Assembly (NCBI GenBank): GCA_963643465.1
Contig: CAVIJT010000006.1
Coordinates: 116,675-180,674 of the forward strand
Origin: CAG-411 sp963643465
Lineage (GTDB): Bacteria > Bacillota > Clostridia > Lachnospirales > Lachnospiraceae
Direction of reading: 5' to 3'
Length of the DNA stretch: 64,000 nucleotides
Shown here: positions 8,885-17,429 of the stretch, piece after piece
Layout of the letters: each line of letters starts with the position of its first letter
Position numbering within the stretch: position 1 is the stretch's first letter
Program-made: the position numbers and the translations under genes
Notes under the pieces: model-generated
Told to the model about the DNA's origin: nothing
The model's input: only the letters and a program-made list of their open reading frames with translations
Database searches by the model: none

Positions 8885-11002
8885 TTAGAATTCATAGTCA
8901 TCGTAATCATAATCTTCATAGTCGTAATCTTCGTAGTCATAATCATCACTATAATCATAGTCATAATCGTCACTATAATTATAATCATCACTGTAGTCAT
9001 CAGCACCGATACTGTCTGTCATATTCATAATGCTACTCCATGTATCTTCATCAATGCCAGTAAGTTCTGTCAAACGTTGCACCAATACATCGATATTTCC
9101 TATCATTTCCGTATAATAGGTTTGCATTTGCTCTTCATCCTTAATATCATAGATTGTCGCATCCTCGCTTGGCTTTACAGATTCCATATCTTGACCAGTA
9201 GTAAACATAAGCGTAACAGTTCCCCACTGAACTCCAGCATAAGATATACCGATTTTAGCTGTTTTTTCTGTTTTCTCCTGTGCCAATGTAACATCAAGTG
9301 ATGCTCCTGGTAATTGATCGGTACTAAAAGTTAAGGTTCCACTTACTTCTCCATCTTCTGTTGCCTTGTAATCTTTTGCACTTACATCTACTGTTATGCT
9401 ATTTTCACCTTCTTCTGCCATCGTAAAGGTAAAATCACCTGTAACTGCATCTTTTTTAAGGTCACCAGAACCCTCAAAGCACAATGTGTCAAATCCATCT
9501 ACAGTTGTCTTATACTCCAATCCAATTTTACCATTTGCTACTGCTTTGCAGAAAGAAAAAGTTATGTTCTCTTCTTTGGATTCCACAGTAATTACTCTTC
9601 CGATAATGTCGCCTTCTCCATCCACATACACATCCATAGCAATGCTTCCCTCTATGTCTTCTGGCTTCATTTCTTCCAGTTCTTTTAATCCCTCTTCTAT
9701 ACTTTCCTCATAATCAGCTACCGAAGTAGAGGTACCTCCGACCTCATCTACTTTTTCCAAAAGCTGATTGATTGCCTCATCCTCTTTTGCAGTTTCCATT
9801 AATTTTTTAACTACCGCTTTCAGTCCTTCCCCATCACAAGAAACAGAAATCTTTGTACATTCTTGTGAAATGCCGCCTGCTGTAAGAGTAGCCGATGATT
9901 TCTCTGCATTATCCATTCCTTCAAATATAATATTAGAATAGGTATCAAGAGATTTCTTTAACGCCTTTTCGTCTGGAAGCCAGTCCTTATATTCTTCCAT
10001 AGAAATAAGTGCCTCTTTGTCCTCCTCCGTATAAGAATCATATATGTAGGAAGAATCTAAATAAGCTTCACTAAACTCTGGAATCTGCATATACATCTGA
10101 GCATTTGCTAAATCGGAATATACTTTTATCTGCAGTAAATCCGTATCATTTATCTGCAAGGCATATACCATATCATAAATCGTTTTGTTAAAGGCAGTTG
10201 ACATATTAAATGTAGCACTGTCCCATTTACTTACATCTATACCAGTTTCAGCAATAGTAGATTTTAACGCATCACTAAACTCAACTTTTATAGAAAATTG
10301 CTTTGTACCCCCAGATTCATTCTGATTTAAATACTGTACATATTTGTCGCATATTTTCTCTACACTCTTATCTCGATTTTCCTGTTCCACATAACGATAA
10401 TATTCCAAATCACTGGCAAACTGTTTCTGATAGACGTTTTTTAATGTATCTTTCATTGCAAACGCAACACATCCAACTACTAAAACAAGTGCCAAAATTA
10501 CACCTGGAATCACAAATTTTCTCTTATTCTTTTTTTCTGGTTTTCTTTCCCAATAAGGAACGGATTGTTCTGCATTTTGCTGTTGATTTTGCTCATATCC
10601 ATATACTGGCTGCTCTACGTTCTGACCTTGGTTCTGCTCATATCCGTATACTGGTTGCTCTGTATTCTGACCTTGGTTCTGCTCATATCCATATACTGGC
10701 TGCTCTACATTCTGACCTTGGTTCTGCTCATATCCGTATACTGGCTGCTCTGTATTCTGACCTTGGTTCTGCTCATATCCATATACTGGCTGCTCTACGT
10801 TCTGACCTTGGTTCTGCTCATATCCGTATACTGGCTGCTCTGTATTCTGACTTTGATTCTGTTCATATACTGGCTGATTTTCATTTTGTTCTTGATTTTG
10901 GGTGTTGTCCACACCACTTGGAACTTCTACTAGATTTGTTCCACAATAGGGACAAAATTTAATATTGTCCTCCACCTCTCTGTTACAATTTTTACATTTC
11001 AT
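8885..11002 (-). CDS. Zinc-ribbon membrane protein with Gln/Asn-rich tandem repeats
   Basis: 705 residues from the ATG at 11002; AAGGAG upstream favours it over a frame opening 18 codons earlier. A zinc ribbon (CKNCNREVEDNIKFCPYCG) is at residues 3-21, then a Gln/Asn/Tyr-rich linker of six near-identical 15-residue units (YGYEQNQGQNVEQPV), one membrane segment (about 165-187) and a large external region with beta-rich lipoprotein-like features. The last ~40 residues are almost only Asp and Tyr with some Glu and Ser. The zinc ribbon and repeat face the cytosol. Function unknown; related zinc-ribbon membrane proteins are common in Firmicutes. Confidence 0.8.
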   Translation of the reverse strand: MKCKNCNREVEDNIKFCPYCGTNLVEVPSGVDNTQNQEQNENQPVYEQNQSQNTEQPVYGYEQNQGQNVEQPVYGYEQNQGQNTEQPVYGYEQNQGQNVEQPVYGYEQNQGQNTEQPVYGYEQNQGQNVEQPVYGYEQNQQQNAEQSVPYWERKPEKKNKRKFVIPGVILALVLVVGCVAFAMKDTLKNVYQKQFASDLEYYRYVEQENRDKSVEKICDKYVQYLNQNESGGTKQFSIKVEFSDALKSTIAETGIDVSKWDSATFNMSTAFNKTIYDMVYALQINDTDLLQIKVYSDLANAQMYMQIPEFSEAYLDSSYIYDSYTEEDKEALISMEEYKDWLPDEKALKKSLDTYSNIIFEGMDNAEKSSATLTAGGISQECTKISVSCDGEGLKAVVKKLMETAKEDEAINQLLEKVDEVGGTSTSVADYEESIEEGLKELEEMKPEDIEGSIAMDVYVDGEGDIIGRVITVESKEENITFSFCKAVANGKIGLEYKTTVDGFDTLCFEGSGDLKKDAVTGDFTFTMAEEGENSITVDVSAKDYKATEDGEVSGTLTFSTDQLPGASLDVTLAQEKTEKTAKIGISYAGVQWGTVTLMFTTGQDMESVKPSEDATIYDIKDEEQMQTYYTEMIGNIDVLVQRLTELTGIDEDTWSSIMNMTDSIGADDYSDDYNYSDDYDYDYSDDYDYEDYDYEDYDYDDYEF
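10592..10861. repeat. Six 45-bp tandem repeats coding the Gln-rich linker
   Basis: Units begin at 10592, 10637, 10682, 10727, 10772 and 10817. Val and Thr codons alternate from unit to unit (QNVE/QNTE), giving a 90-bp higher-order period. Near-identity at DNA level marks it as a likely length-variable locus. Confidence 0.9.
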
Positions 11003-11209
11003 TTTTTCATCTTCTCCTTTTTGTTTTTCAAATAGGGAATTACAGAATCCCCGCATTTTTCAGTTATTCACACATATAGTATTTTATCGTATTATAAATT
11101 GTAAGTCAACGAGTTACTGTTCACAGATATCTCGTTACACTACGCTGGAAAGAACGTAAGAACCAGTAACACACTCGCAAAACTTTACCAAAAATCTTAA
11201 AAATAGTTG

Positions 11210-11239
11210 TTGACACCTATTACCAATTTATGATATGAT
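11210..11239 (+). promoter_or_regulatory. Promoter of amt-glnK
   Basis: TTGACA (11210-11215), 18-bp spacer, TATGAT (11234-11239). Transcription should begin near 11246, immediately before the attenuator-like hairpin. Confidence 0.7.
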
Positions 11240-11252
11240 TTCCTCGGACGAA

Positions 11253-11315
11253 GGAGTCAAACGAATGTTTTCATTCTTTAAACGAGGATGAGCATATTCG
11301 CTTGGCTCCTTTTTT
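11253..11315 (+). promoter_or_regulatory. Attenuator-like terminator in the amt leader
   Basis: GGAGTCAAACGAAT (11253-11266) pairs with ATTCGCTTGGCTCC (11296-11309) over 14 positions with one mismatch and one G-U pair, and is followed by TTTTTT (11310-11315). A competing small hairpin GAATG-TTTT-CATTC lies in the loop. A terminator 50 bases before the amt start and inside its transcript implies conditional readthrough. In other Clostridia, leaders of nitrogen genes are controlled by ANTAR antiterminators, but I could not find the paired A-G hexaloops expected for that mechanism. Confidence 0.55.
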
Positions 11316-11365
11316 GCGCAAAAAATCCAATAAAAAAATCAGAAAGGTAAAATGGTAAGAAAATT

Positions 11366-12607
11366 ATGAATGCAGGTAATATTGGTTTTATTCTTATTTG
11401 TGCAGCTCTTGTATTTTTTATGACACCGGGACTATCCTGTTTTTACGGAGGTCTTGTTCGCAAGAAAAATGTAGTCAACACAATGATGATGTCTATTTTC
11501 ATCATCGGAATTGGAATTGTTTTATGGGTACTTTTTGGATATTCCCTATCTTTTGCTCCAACTGACAACGGAATTATCGGTGACTTCCGCTGGCTTGGGC
11601 TGGAAGGTGTCTCGTTAACGGAAGGTTATATTGATAGTCATCCTATTCCAAACATGGTATTCTGTGCATTTCAAATGATGTTCGCAGTAATTACACCAGC
11701 TCTAATCACTGGTGCCATCGCTGGAAGAATGAAGTTTAAATCTATTTTCACTTTTATTATTTTCTGGTCTATTATTGTATACTATCCATTGGCTCACATG
11801 GTATGGGCAAAAAATGGTATCCTTGGATTAGATGGTATTGGTGCTCTTGATTTTGCCGGAGGAGATGTAGTACATATCAGTTCTGGTATAAGCGCTCTTG
11901 TACTTTGTATCCTTCTTGGTAAACGTCAGGATTATGCACACGCTGCATATCGTGTACATAACATTCCTACCGTTGTGATCGGTGCATCTCTTTTGATGTT
12001 TGGATGGTTTGGATTTAATGCCGGTTCTGCTTTAGAAGCAAATGGTCTTGCTGCTCATGCTTTTATGACAACTGCTGCTTCTGCTGCCGCTGCCTTGGTA
12101 TCATGGATGGTTTGTGATTTATTTTCAAATAAAAAACCTACTTTAATCGGTGCTTGTACTGGTATGGTTGCCGGATTAGTAGGTATCACTCCGGGAGCCG
12201 GCTTTGTGCCTATCTGGGCTGCAATCATTATTGGATTAACCACAAGCCCAATTTGTTTCCTTATGATTTCTCACGGAAAAAGAAAATTTGGATTTGATGA
12301 TGCTTTAGATGCTTTTAGCTGTCATGGTACTGGCGGTATCTGGGGCGGTATCTTAACTGGTATTTTTGCTAAAGCCTCTATTGGCGGATATGACGGAGCA
12401 ATTTTCGGTAACTGGGCACAGTTTGGCGCACAGTTAGCAGGTATTGCTATTACCGTTGTCATCGCTGTTGTGGGAACTCTTATTTGCTACGGAATTACCA
12501 GATTGCTTACTGGAGATATCCGCGTCAGTGCTAAGGATGAGTCAATTGGTCTTGATATTTCTCAACATGGAGAATCCGCATATCCATCCTTTAACGGGTT
12601 GGAATAA
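11366..12607 (+). CDS. amt: Ammonium transporter
   Basis: Amt/MEP/Rh family channel moving ammonium across the cell membrane. The 413 residues are nearly all membrane segments (11 expected). Family marks include the opening IGFILICAALVFFMTPGLS, the pore histidine in YYPLAHMVW and its twin in SCHGTGGIWGG. It is followed by the PII gene glnK, the normal partner that blocks the channel when nitrogen is sufficient. A leader terminator lies between promoter and gene. Confidence 0.97.
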   Translation: MNAGNIGFILICAALVFFMTPGLSCFYGGLVRKKNVVNTMMMSIFIIGIGIVLWVLFGYSLSFAPTDNGIIGDFRWLGLEGVSLTEGYIDSHPIPNMVFCAFQMMFAVITPALITGAIAGRMKFKSIFTFIIFWSIIVYYPLAHMVWAKNGILGLDGIGALDFAGGDVVHISSGISALVLCILLGKRQDYAHAAYRVHNIPTVVIGASLLMFGWFGFNAGSALEANGLAAHAFMTTAASAAAALVSWMVCDLFSNKKPTLIGACTGMVAGLVGITPGAGFVPIWAAIIIGLTTSPICFLMISHGKRKFGFDDALDAFSCHGTGGIWGGILTGIFAKASIGGYDGAIFGNWAQFGAQLAGIAITVVIAVVGTLICYGITRLLTGDIRVSAKDESIGLDISQHGESAYPSFNGLE

Positions 12608-12636
12608 ACCATTCCTCATTGTTTTTACAAGAAATA

Positions 12637-12701
12637 GTAACTGCTTTTAGGGGGCAATTATACAAGTGGTATCTACGCAGACGCACCCTCTGAACAGTTA
12701 C
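12637..12701 (+). other. Hairpin between amt and glnK
   Basis: GTAACTG pairs with CAGTTAC, and after symmetrical 5-base internal loops AGGG pairs with CCCT, enclosing ~38 bases. No T-run follows, so it is not a simple terminator. It may adjust the amount of glnK relative to amt. Confidence 0.4.
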
Positions 12702-12731
12702 GCAAAATATATATAAATGGAGGTTATTGAC

Positions 12732-13133
12732 ATGTCAGATGTAACAAACACACAAGCATCCGATAATATAGAATTAATTAAGGTAGAAGCCATTGTCCGG
12801 GAAGAAAAATTTTTGGATGTAAAAAATGCTCTGGCTGCTATCGGTGTAAATGGTATCACTGCCTATCAGGTAGTTGGTTGTGGCGTACAGCGAGGTATGA
12901 CCGATTATGTAAGAGGTCAAAAAGTTGACGTTCAGGTTCTTCCAAAAATTAAATTTGAAATTGTAGTATCTTCTGAAGAATGGGAACAAAAAACCATTGA
13001 AACCATTCAAAAGGCTGCTTTTACCGGAAATCATGGAGACGGAAAGATTTTCAGCTTTAACATTCGTCAGGCGATGAAAATCCGTACTATGGAAATCGGC
13101 TATGATGCCGTACAATCTCCGGAAGAATCATAA
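12732..13133 (+). CDS. glnK: Nitrogen regulatory PII protein
   Basis: 133 residues. The start at 12732 is chosen because GGAGGT lies 8 bases before it; an earlier in-frame ATG lies on top of that site. The T-loop region reads TDYVRGQKVDVQVLPK, with the tyrosine that is uridylylated in many PII proteins, and the C-terminal GDGKIFSFNIRQAMKIRT is the nucleotide-binding B/C loop signature. PII senses 2-oxoglutarate and ATP/ADP and plugs Amt. The last codons overlap the first bases of a dispersed repeat (see 13128). Confidence 0.95.
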   Translation: MSDVTNTQASDNIELIKVEAIVREEKFLDVKNALAAIGVNGITAYQVVGCGVQRGMTDYVRGQKVDVQVLPKIKFEIVVSSEEWEQKTIETIQKAAFTGNHGDGKIFSFNIRQAMKIRTMEIGYDAVQSPEES

Positions 13134-13219
13134 GAAACACGCTTTGCGAGTTTCCCAGACTATCGCAGGCTTGTTAAATCTTCATGCAAGCACTGGATTT
13201 TCCTCATTACTGAGGTAAA
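13128..13219 (+). repeat. Dispersed ~90-bp repeat, copy 1
   Basis: One of three related copies (also 40383-40476 and 57430-57509). Best conserved parts are TCATAAGAAACACGCTTTGC (copies 1 and 2), AAATCTTYATGCAA and TGGATTTTCC. Here it contains the stop codon of glnK and ends 8 bp before a terminator hairpin. Confidence 0.8.
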
Positions 13220-13226
13220 TAAAGAA

Positions 13227-13264
13227 AAGTCGCATAACAAGGCACCGTTATGCGGCTTTTTTTC
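13227..13264. terminator. Terminator after glnK
   Basis: AGTCGCATAAC pairs with GTTATGCGGC, followed by eight T on the plus strand and preceded by AAAGAAAA. It also lies just past the end of the convergent CobW gene. Confidence 0.9.
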
Positions 13265-13269
13265 AAATC

Positions 13270-14211
13270 TTATTCTTTCTTTTGTAAATGGGCATTTATT
13301 CTATCTTCTACCAAATGTTCTCCAATCACAATCAACACTTCCTGTCCCTGTGGAATTGGCCGAAGAGCAATTTCTTTCTGTGTAGCATTTAATTCCATCC
13401 AAGGATTCTCTTTTCCTCTTAGAAACCCTTTTACCCGAAATACATCTCCACAAGATTTATCTACAAATATGTCTTTCACTGCATCCAACAATTGTTCCTC
13501 AGGTAATACTGTATTCATAAAATACAAAGAATCAAATACATCGCTTTGTTCAAACCGCAGCTTTGTCATAAAGTCATCTGTATATCCACTGGAACTAATC
13601 TTTGCAAAATCAGTTTCCTCCATCTGTTCCCAATCCTTATAAAATACATTGTCTGAAATTGTACGCTTACATTGAAACTGTTTCAACGCTTGATTCAAAT
13701 GTTGGATTGTTTCCTGAATTTTTTTTGCGCTAACATTTTCACTTCGGCTCAACACTACCTGTCCTGCACGAGAAATCTGAGATGCCAACAAATATTCTGC
13801 CTGTTCCGACATGACTGGCTCCAAAGAGGCATCTACTATGGCAATCACATTTCCGATTTCATACCAACGATCCAATGGTTCCTCATGCAGCACATCAAAA
13901 AATTCATCCACGTCATAAATACCCGATGGCTCCACTAACACTCTGTCATATCCACACATGCCCATAGAAATTAGCTTTGTCTTAAACCGTCTTTTGTGAC
14001 AATCATAGTCGCAACCGCCTGCTACCATCTCCAATTCGCACTGGTCGCCCATCACATCTTGTAGTAACATCATGTCCACATTGACAGCTCCAAAATCATT
14101 TTCAAGAATTCCAATATTTTCGCCCTGCTCCATAAGATAGCGTGCATATTTTTTTATAAAAGTGGTCTTTCCGGAACCTAAAAATCCGGTAATCAAATCA
14201 ATCTTTACCAA
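13270..14211 (-). CDS. CobW/COG0523-family GTPase (metal or cofactor chaperone)
   Basis: 313 residues. Walker A GFLGSGKTT is at 9-17, so the frame must open at the TTG at 14211; there is no nearby ATG. GAAAGGA lies upstream. Further marks are VAGGCDYDCHKRR, standing where the family usually has its CxCC metal site, LVEPSGIYDVDEF and AIVDASLE. The C-terminal third is the variable COG0523 domain. These proteins use GTP to deliver metals to target enzymes. The altered cysteine spacing (CDYDC) leaves the metal uncertain. Confidence 0.85.
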   Translation of the reverse strand: MVKIDLITGFLGSGKTTFIKKYARYLMEQGENIGILENDFGAVNVDMMLLQDVMGDQCELEMVAGGCDYDCHKRRFKTKLISMGMCGYDRVLVEPSGIYDVDEFFDVLHEEPLDRWYEIGNVIAIVDASLEPVMSEQAEYLLASQISRAGQVVLSRSENVSAKKIQETIQHLNQALKQFQCKRTISDNVFYKDWEQMEETDFAKISSSGYTDDFMTKLRFEQSDVFDSLYFMNTVLPEEQLLDAVKDIFVDKSCGDVFRVKGFLRGKENPWMELNATQKEIALRPIPQGQEVLIVIGEHLVEDRINAHLQKKE

Positions 14212-14264
14212 AATATAATTCCTTTCTTCTTTATAATAACTATACCGTCAAACAGAGCAACCAT

Positions 14265-15200
14265 TTATGATAACCTTTCCATTTGACGCTGCAACCAATC
14301 CATTACATCCTCAAACACTTCCTGACGGTCTTCCTCATTAAAAATCTCGTGGCGATCTCCCTCATACAGTTTGATTGCCAGATTTTTTATTCCAGCCTTT
14401 CGATAACATTCGTACACTTCCTGCACTCCTCTTCCGTAATCTCCCACTGGATCTTCGCTTCCCGCAATAAAAAATAAAGGAAGTTTTTTGGGAATCCGAT
14501 TTATATGAGCAGGTTGCTGAATATAGGCAATGGTATCAAACAGGGTACGGAATCCATTCAATGTAAAAATAAAAGAACCATGTATTTCCCCATTCTTTTT
14601 CTCTACCACTTCCGGAACTGAACAAATCCAATCGTTCTCTCCAACTGGATGTTCCACCTTTCGATTATAGGTTCCAAATACCATCCGATCAAAAACTTTT
14701 GAACGATAATCCTCTCCTTTTACCCGTTCCATCACATTTTCTACCATGCGACCAAACGTAAGCACAGGTGGTAATTGTCTTCCCGTTCCACAAAGAATGG
14801 CACCGGAAAGTTCTTTTCCATATGTCATCAAATATCTTCTGGCAAGAAAAGACCCCATACTATGTCCAAGCAGAAAATAAGGCACATCTGGATATTGTTT
14901 TTTGGTTGCTTTTGTGACACGATGCAAATCAGCTACTACGGTTTTACTCATATGTCTCTTACAAAAATATCCTAACTCCTGCTCATTTTGTGCAGTATGT
15001 CCATGCCCTAAATGGTCATTTCCTACGACTAAAATTCCATGTGCGTTTGCATATTCTGCAAACTCCTCATATCTTTCTATATACTCTACCATTCCATGAG
15101 AAATCTGTACCACTGCACGAACTGGCTCCTTAGGAATCCACATAACTACATGCAATTGATGTTTTCCATCTTTGGATGGTAAGCGAAAATTTTTCTTCAT
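14265..15200 (-). CDS. Alpha/beta hydrolase, monoacylglycerol lipase type
   Basis: 311 residues from the ATG at 15200, which follows AGGGGGAG; the frame itself opens 46 codons earlier without a ribosome site. Nucleophile elbow GHSMGSF, oxyanion region QISHGMVEYIERY, catalytic acid in GSEDPVGDYG and histidine in EGDRHEIFNEE. This is the serine-aminopeptidase S33/Hydrolase_4 pattern of lysophospholipases and monoglyceride lipases. No signal peptide, so cytosolic. Substrate inferred only from the family. Confidence 0.9.
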   Translation of the reverse strand: MKKNFRLPSKDGKHQLHVVMWIPKEPVRAVVQISHGMVEYIERYEEFAEYANAHGILVVGNDHLGHGHTAQNEQELGYFCKRHMSKTVVADLHRVTKATKKQYPDVPYFLLGHSMGSFLARRYLMTYGKELSGAILCGTGRQLPPVLTFGRMVENVMERVKGEDYRSKVFDRMVFGTYNRKVEHPVGENDWICSVPEVVEKKNGEIHGSFIFTLNGFRTLFDTIAYIQQPAHINRIPKKLPLFFIAGSEDPVGDYGRGVQEVYECYRKAGIKNLAIKLYEGDRHEIFNEEDRQEVFEDVMDWLQRQMERLS

Positions 15201-15455
15201 TAGTTCTCCCCCTCTGTATTTATAGATTCCTATCAAAACTTGTATCTGTTTTATAGGTAACATATACAGTATATCATAAAATCCAAAAAACGTGTGCATA
15301 GATGGAAATGTTTTGAAAAAAAAGACAAAGACAGTCATACGGGAATAACTAGATTATTTTTATTATTAGGAAATATAAGTGAATCCTTTGTATTTCCTGC
15401 AATATCTTCAAGAATTTACCGGTATACATATGTGTCAACTTTGTGTTACCATCCA

Positions 15456-15503
15456 TTTGTCACCAAAAGACATTTGTGTTTCTCCCATTTTTTGGTGTAC
15501 AAA
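15456..15503 (+). promoter_or_regulatory. Inverted repeat upstream of the CAP-domain gene
   Basis: TTTGTCACCAAAA and TTTTGGTGTACAAA flank 21 bases: an 8-bp perfect core (CACCAAAA/TTTTGGTG) with outer TTTG/CAAA pairing. It ends about 25 bases before the ribosome site. Could be a leader hairpin or a regulator site. Confidence 0.45.
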
Positions 15504-15538
15504 GTAACAAATAACCTTTCAAACAAAGGAGGTAAACT

Positions 15539-16459
15539 ATGAAAAAGAAACTATTAAACACCATTTGTGCCTTTTCGGCTATGAGCATTTTATGTTCCAC
15601 ACCAGTAATGGCACAAACCACATCAGACTGTGACAGTACAAAACAACTTACCGAAGCAAAGGTACTTACCCTGTGCAATACAAACAATTGTCAGGAGCTT
15701 GAAAAAACAATCTTGTCACTGAACTTAGCATGTAATTTTGAAAATTTAAGTGAATACTTACAAAATTTAGTCAACTTTAATTGTACGGAAACTCCAGAAA
15801 TAAAGGATGAAATTACAGAACCAGACGGAGACACAAGCCTCCCAGAAGAAGATAACAACATACCGGAAGATGATAATAGCATTCCAGAACAGGACACCAA
15901 CACTCCAGAGCAAGATAACAATGCTCCAGAACAAGACACTGACACTCCGGGACAAGATAACAATGCTCCAGAACAAGACACTGACACTCCGGAACAAGAT
16001 AATAATGTGCCAGAACAGGACACTGCAACTCCAATTCCAGTGGTAACTGCGACTCCGGAAATTACCAGTACCCCTGTAATAGAAAATACAGACTTTGTTT
16101 CCAGCGTAGCAGAATTGGTCAATGCAGAACGTGCCAAGGTTGGTCTTTCTCCTGTTACATTAGATACCACCTTATCCAAAGCAGCCCATGTTCGTGCAAC
16201 CGAAATTGTAAACTCTTTCTCCCATACAAGACCAAATGGTAGCTCTTTCTCTACTGCCATTACAGAACAGGGAATTTTCTTCCGCGGTTCTGGTGAAAAC
16301 ATTGCCTACGGTCAGAAAACTCCAGAAGCAGTTATGAATGCTTGGATGAACAGTGACGGACATCGTGCCAATATTTTAAATGCAAACTATACCAAAATCG
16401 GTGTAGGATATTATCAGACAAACGGTGTCAACTATTGGACACAGTTATTTACTTATTAA
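15539..16459 (+). CDS. Secreted CAP-domain (SCP/PR1-like) protein
   Basis: 306 residues. Signal peptide ending near VMAQTT (residue 26), a middle domain of ~70 residues, an acidic Pro/Glu/Asp/Asn repeat (PEQDNNAPEQDTDT x3), then a CAP domain from about residue 180: VAELVNAERAKVGLSP, SHTRPNGSS, GENIAYG, MNSDGHRANIL. This matches the YkwD-type CAP proteins of spore-formers. AAAGGAGG precedes the ATG. Role unknown; related proteins are secreted and often linked to the envelope or spores. Confidence 0.92.
   Translation: MKKKLLNTICAFSAMSILCSTPVMAQTTSDCDSTKQLTEAKVLTLCNTNNCQELEKTILSLNLACNFENLSEYLQNLVNFNCTETPEIKDEITEPDGDTSLPEEDNNIPEDDNSIPEQDTNTPEQDNNAPEQDTDTPGQDNNAPEQDTDTPEQDNNVPEQDTATPIPVVTATPEITSTPVIENTDFVSSVAELVNAERAKVGLSPVTLDTTLSKAAHVRATEIVNSFSHTRPNGSSFSTAITEQGIFFRGSGENIAYGQKTPEAVMNAWMNSDGHRANILNANYTKIGVGYYQTNGVNYWTQLFTY
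15905..16030. repeat. Three 42-bp tandem repeats in the CAP protein linker
   Basis: Units start at 15905, 15947 and 15989 and code PEQDNNAPEQDTDT with small changes. Likely length-variable spacer between the anchor part and the CAP domain. Confidence 0.8.
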
Positions 16460-16491
16460 TGTAATGCAGACTTTGCACTTGTAAGTTGCAA

Positions 16492-16634
16492 TTTCTTCTG
16501 ACTGCTGGCTATATCTTTTGAAAAACTGCCTACTTACATCCATTATTACTGAACATACCTACCAAATGCAAGACTTGTTAAGTACCAACATGTTTGTACG
16601 TTTTTTTATGAAAATAGCCAGCACTCAGAAGAAA
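16492..16634. repeat. 143-bp element with 21-bp terminal inverted repeats
   Basis: Left arm 16492-16512 and right arm 16614-16634 match as inverted repeats at 20 of 21 positions (core TTCTTCTGANTGCTGGCTAT). A terminator hairpin lies inside. It sits between the convergent CAP and ABC permease genes. Either a small palindromic mobile remnant or a long-range RNA stem. Confidence 0.5.
16582..16607 (+). terminator. Terminator after CAP-domain gene
   Basis: Near-perfect palindrome GTACCAACATGTTTGTAC followed by G and seven T. Confidence 0.7.
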
Positions 16635-16661
16635 ATTTACTTTTATGAAGTGTGAAAAAAC

Positions 16662-17429
16662 TTATAAATTTTTCCGATTAAACAACAAAATTCCTGATCC
16701 AATATTTAGGAACGAGCCAAAGATACATACCACAATACTCCAGTAATAATCACTGGCACTGCCACTAGCTAACAACGCTCCTGCACCCATAAGCTGTGTT
16801 GGCAAATATTCTTTGATTTTTGAAAGCATTCCAAGCAAATAGCATACGCCAAAAACTCCACCAGTAAGCAACAGAACTCCTGTATTAGCGGACACAATAA
16901 CCGACATAAGCACAATGAGGGTTACAAGCCAAACACCTAATATATAAACACAAAATGCAGAAAAAAATACATGATTTGCAATTCCATTATCCCAAAAATA
17001 CGCATTATATCCATAGGTAATCCCATAACAGAGCCAGTATGCAAAAGACCATAACAGAAGTAGCATCGCACTCTTTGCTAAGAGGATTTTCCATCTGTCC
17101 AATCCTTTCGTTACCATATTGATCAAAGTCTTTTTTTGATATTCCGCTGTAAAAATGCCACTAACCATAATGAAAAAAATTAGCATTATCACAGCTATAT
17201 TTTTATAATACTGCTCCCATGAAGTCATAGCATCCACCGTCACTTCCGTTACAATCATCCCTGCCTCTGCAAGGGATTCGGATGCAAGCTCCATCATCCA
17301 AGGTGTGAGTTTTGCCATAGCCGGATTCATCACCCCAAATAGCGTAAAGAGAATCAATATAATAAGAAGTTTTCCGGAACGTAACAGTTCCAACCATTCC
17401 TTTTGAAAAAATGCAGTGAACTGTTTCAT
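16662..17429 (-). CDS. ABC transporter permease (ABC-2 type)
   Basis: 255 residues from the ATG at 17429. The stop of the ATPase gene overlaps it as ATGA, and GGAGGTGG lies just upstream in the ATPase coding end. Six hydrophobic segments, the first being LLIILILFTLFGVMNPAM. N-terminal MKQFTAFFQKEWLELLRSGK is typical of ABC-2 permeases. Last gene of the operon from 19656. Confidence 0.9.
   Translation of the reverse strand: MKQFTAFFQKEWLELLRSGKLLIILILFTLFGVMNPAMAKLTPWMMELASESLAEAGMIVTEVTVDAMTSWEQYYKNIAVIMLIFFIMVSGIFTAEYQKKTLINMVTKGLDRWKILLAKSAMLLLLWSFAYWLCYGITYGYNAYFWDNGIANHVFFSAFCVYILGVWLVTLIVLMSVIVSANTGVLLLTGGVFGVCYLLGMLSKIKEYLPTQLMGAGALLASGSASDYYWSIVVCIFGSFLNIGSGILLFNRKNL

Noticed and set aside
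10303..10962. Plus-strand frames of 219 and 122 codons across the tandem repeat
   Set aside because: They are the reverse side of the 45-bp repeats of the zinc-ribbon gene; no ribosome site, and low-complexity products.
11240..11320. ANTAR-type tandem hexaloop hairpins in the amt leader
   Set aside because: Could not fit two hexaloops with the conserved A1/G4 positions. GAC-GAAGGA-GTC is the nearest but has G in position 1.
15691..16302. 203-codon minus-strand frame opposite the CAP gene
   Set aside because: Product of the acidic repeat read backwards; the plus strand has a signal peptide, CAP motifs and a strong ribosome site.
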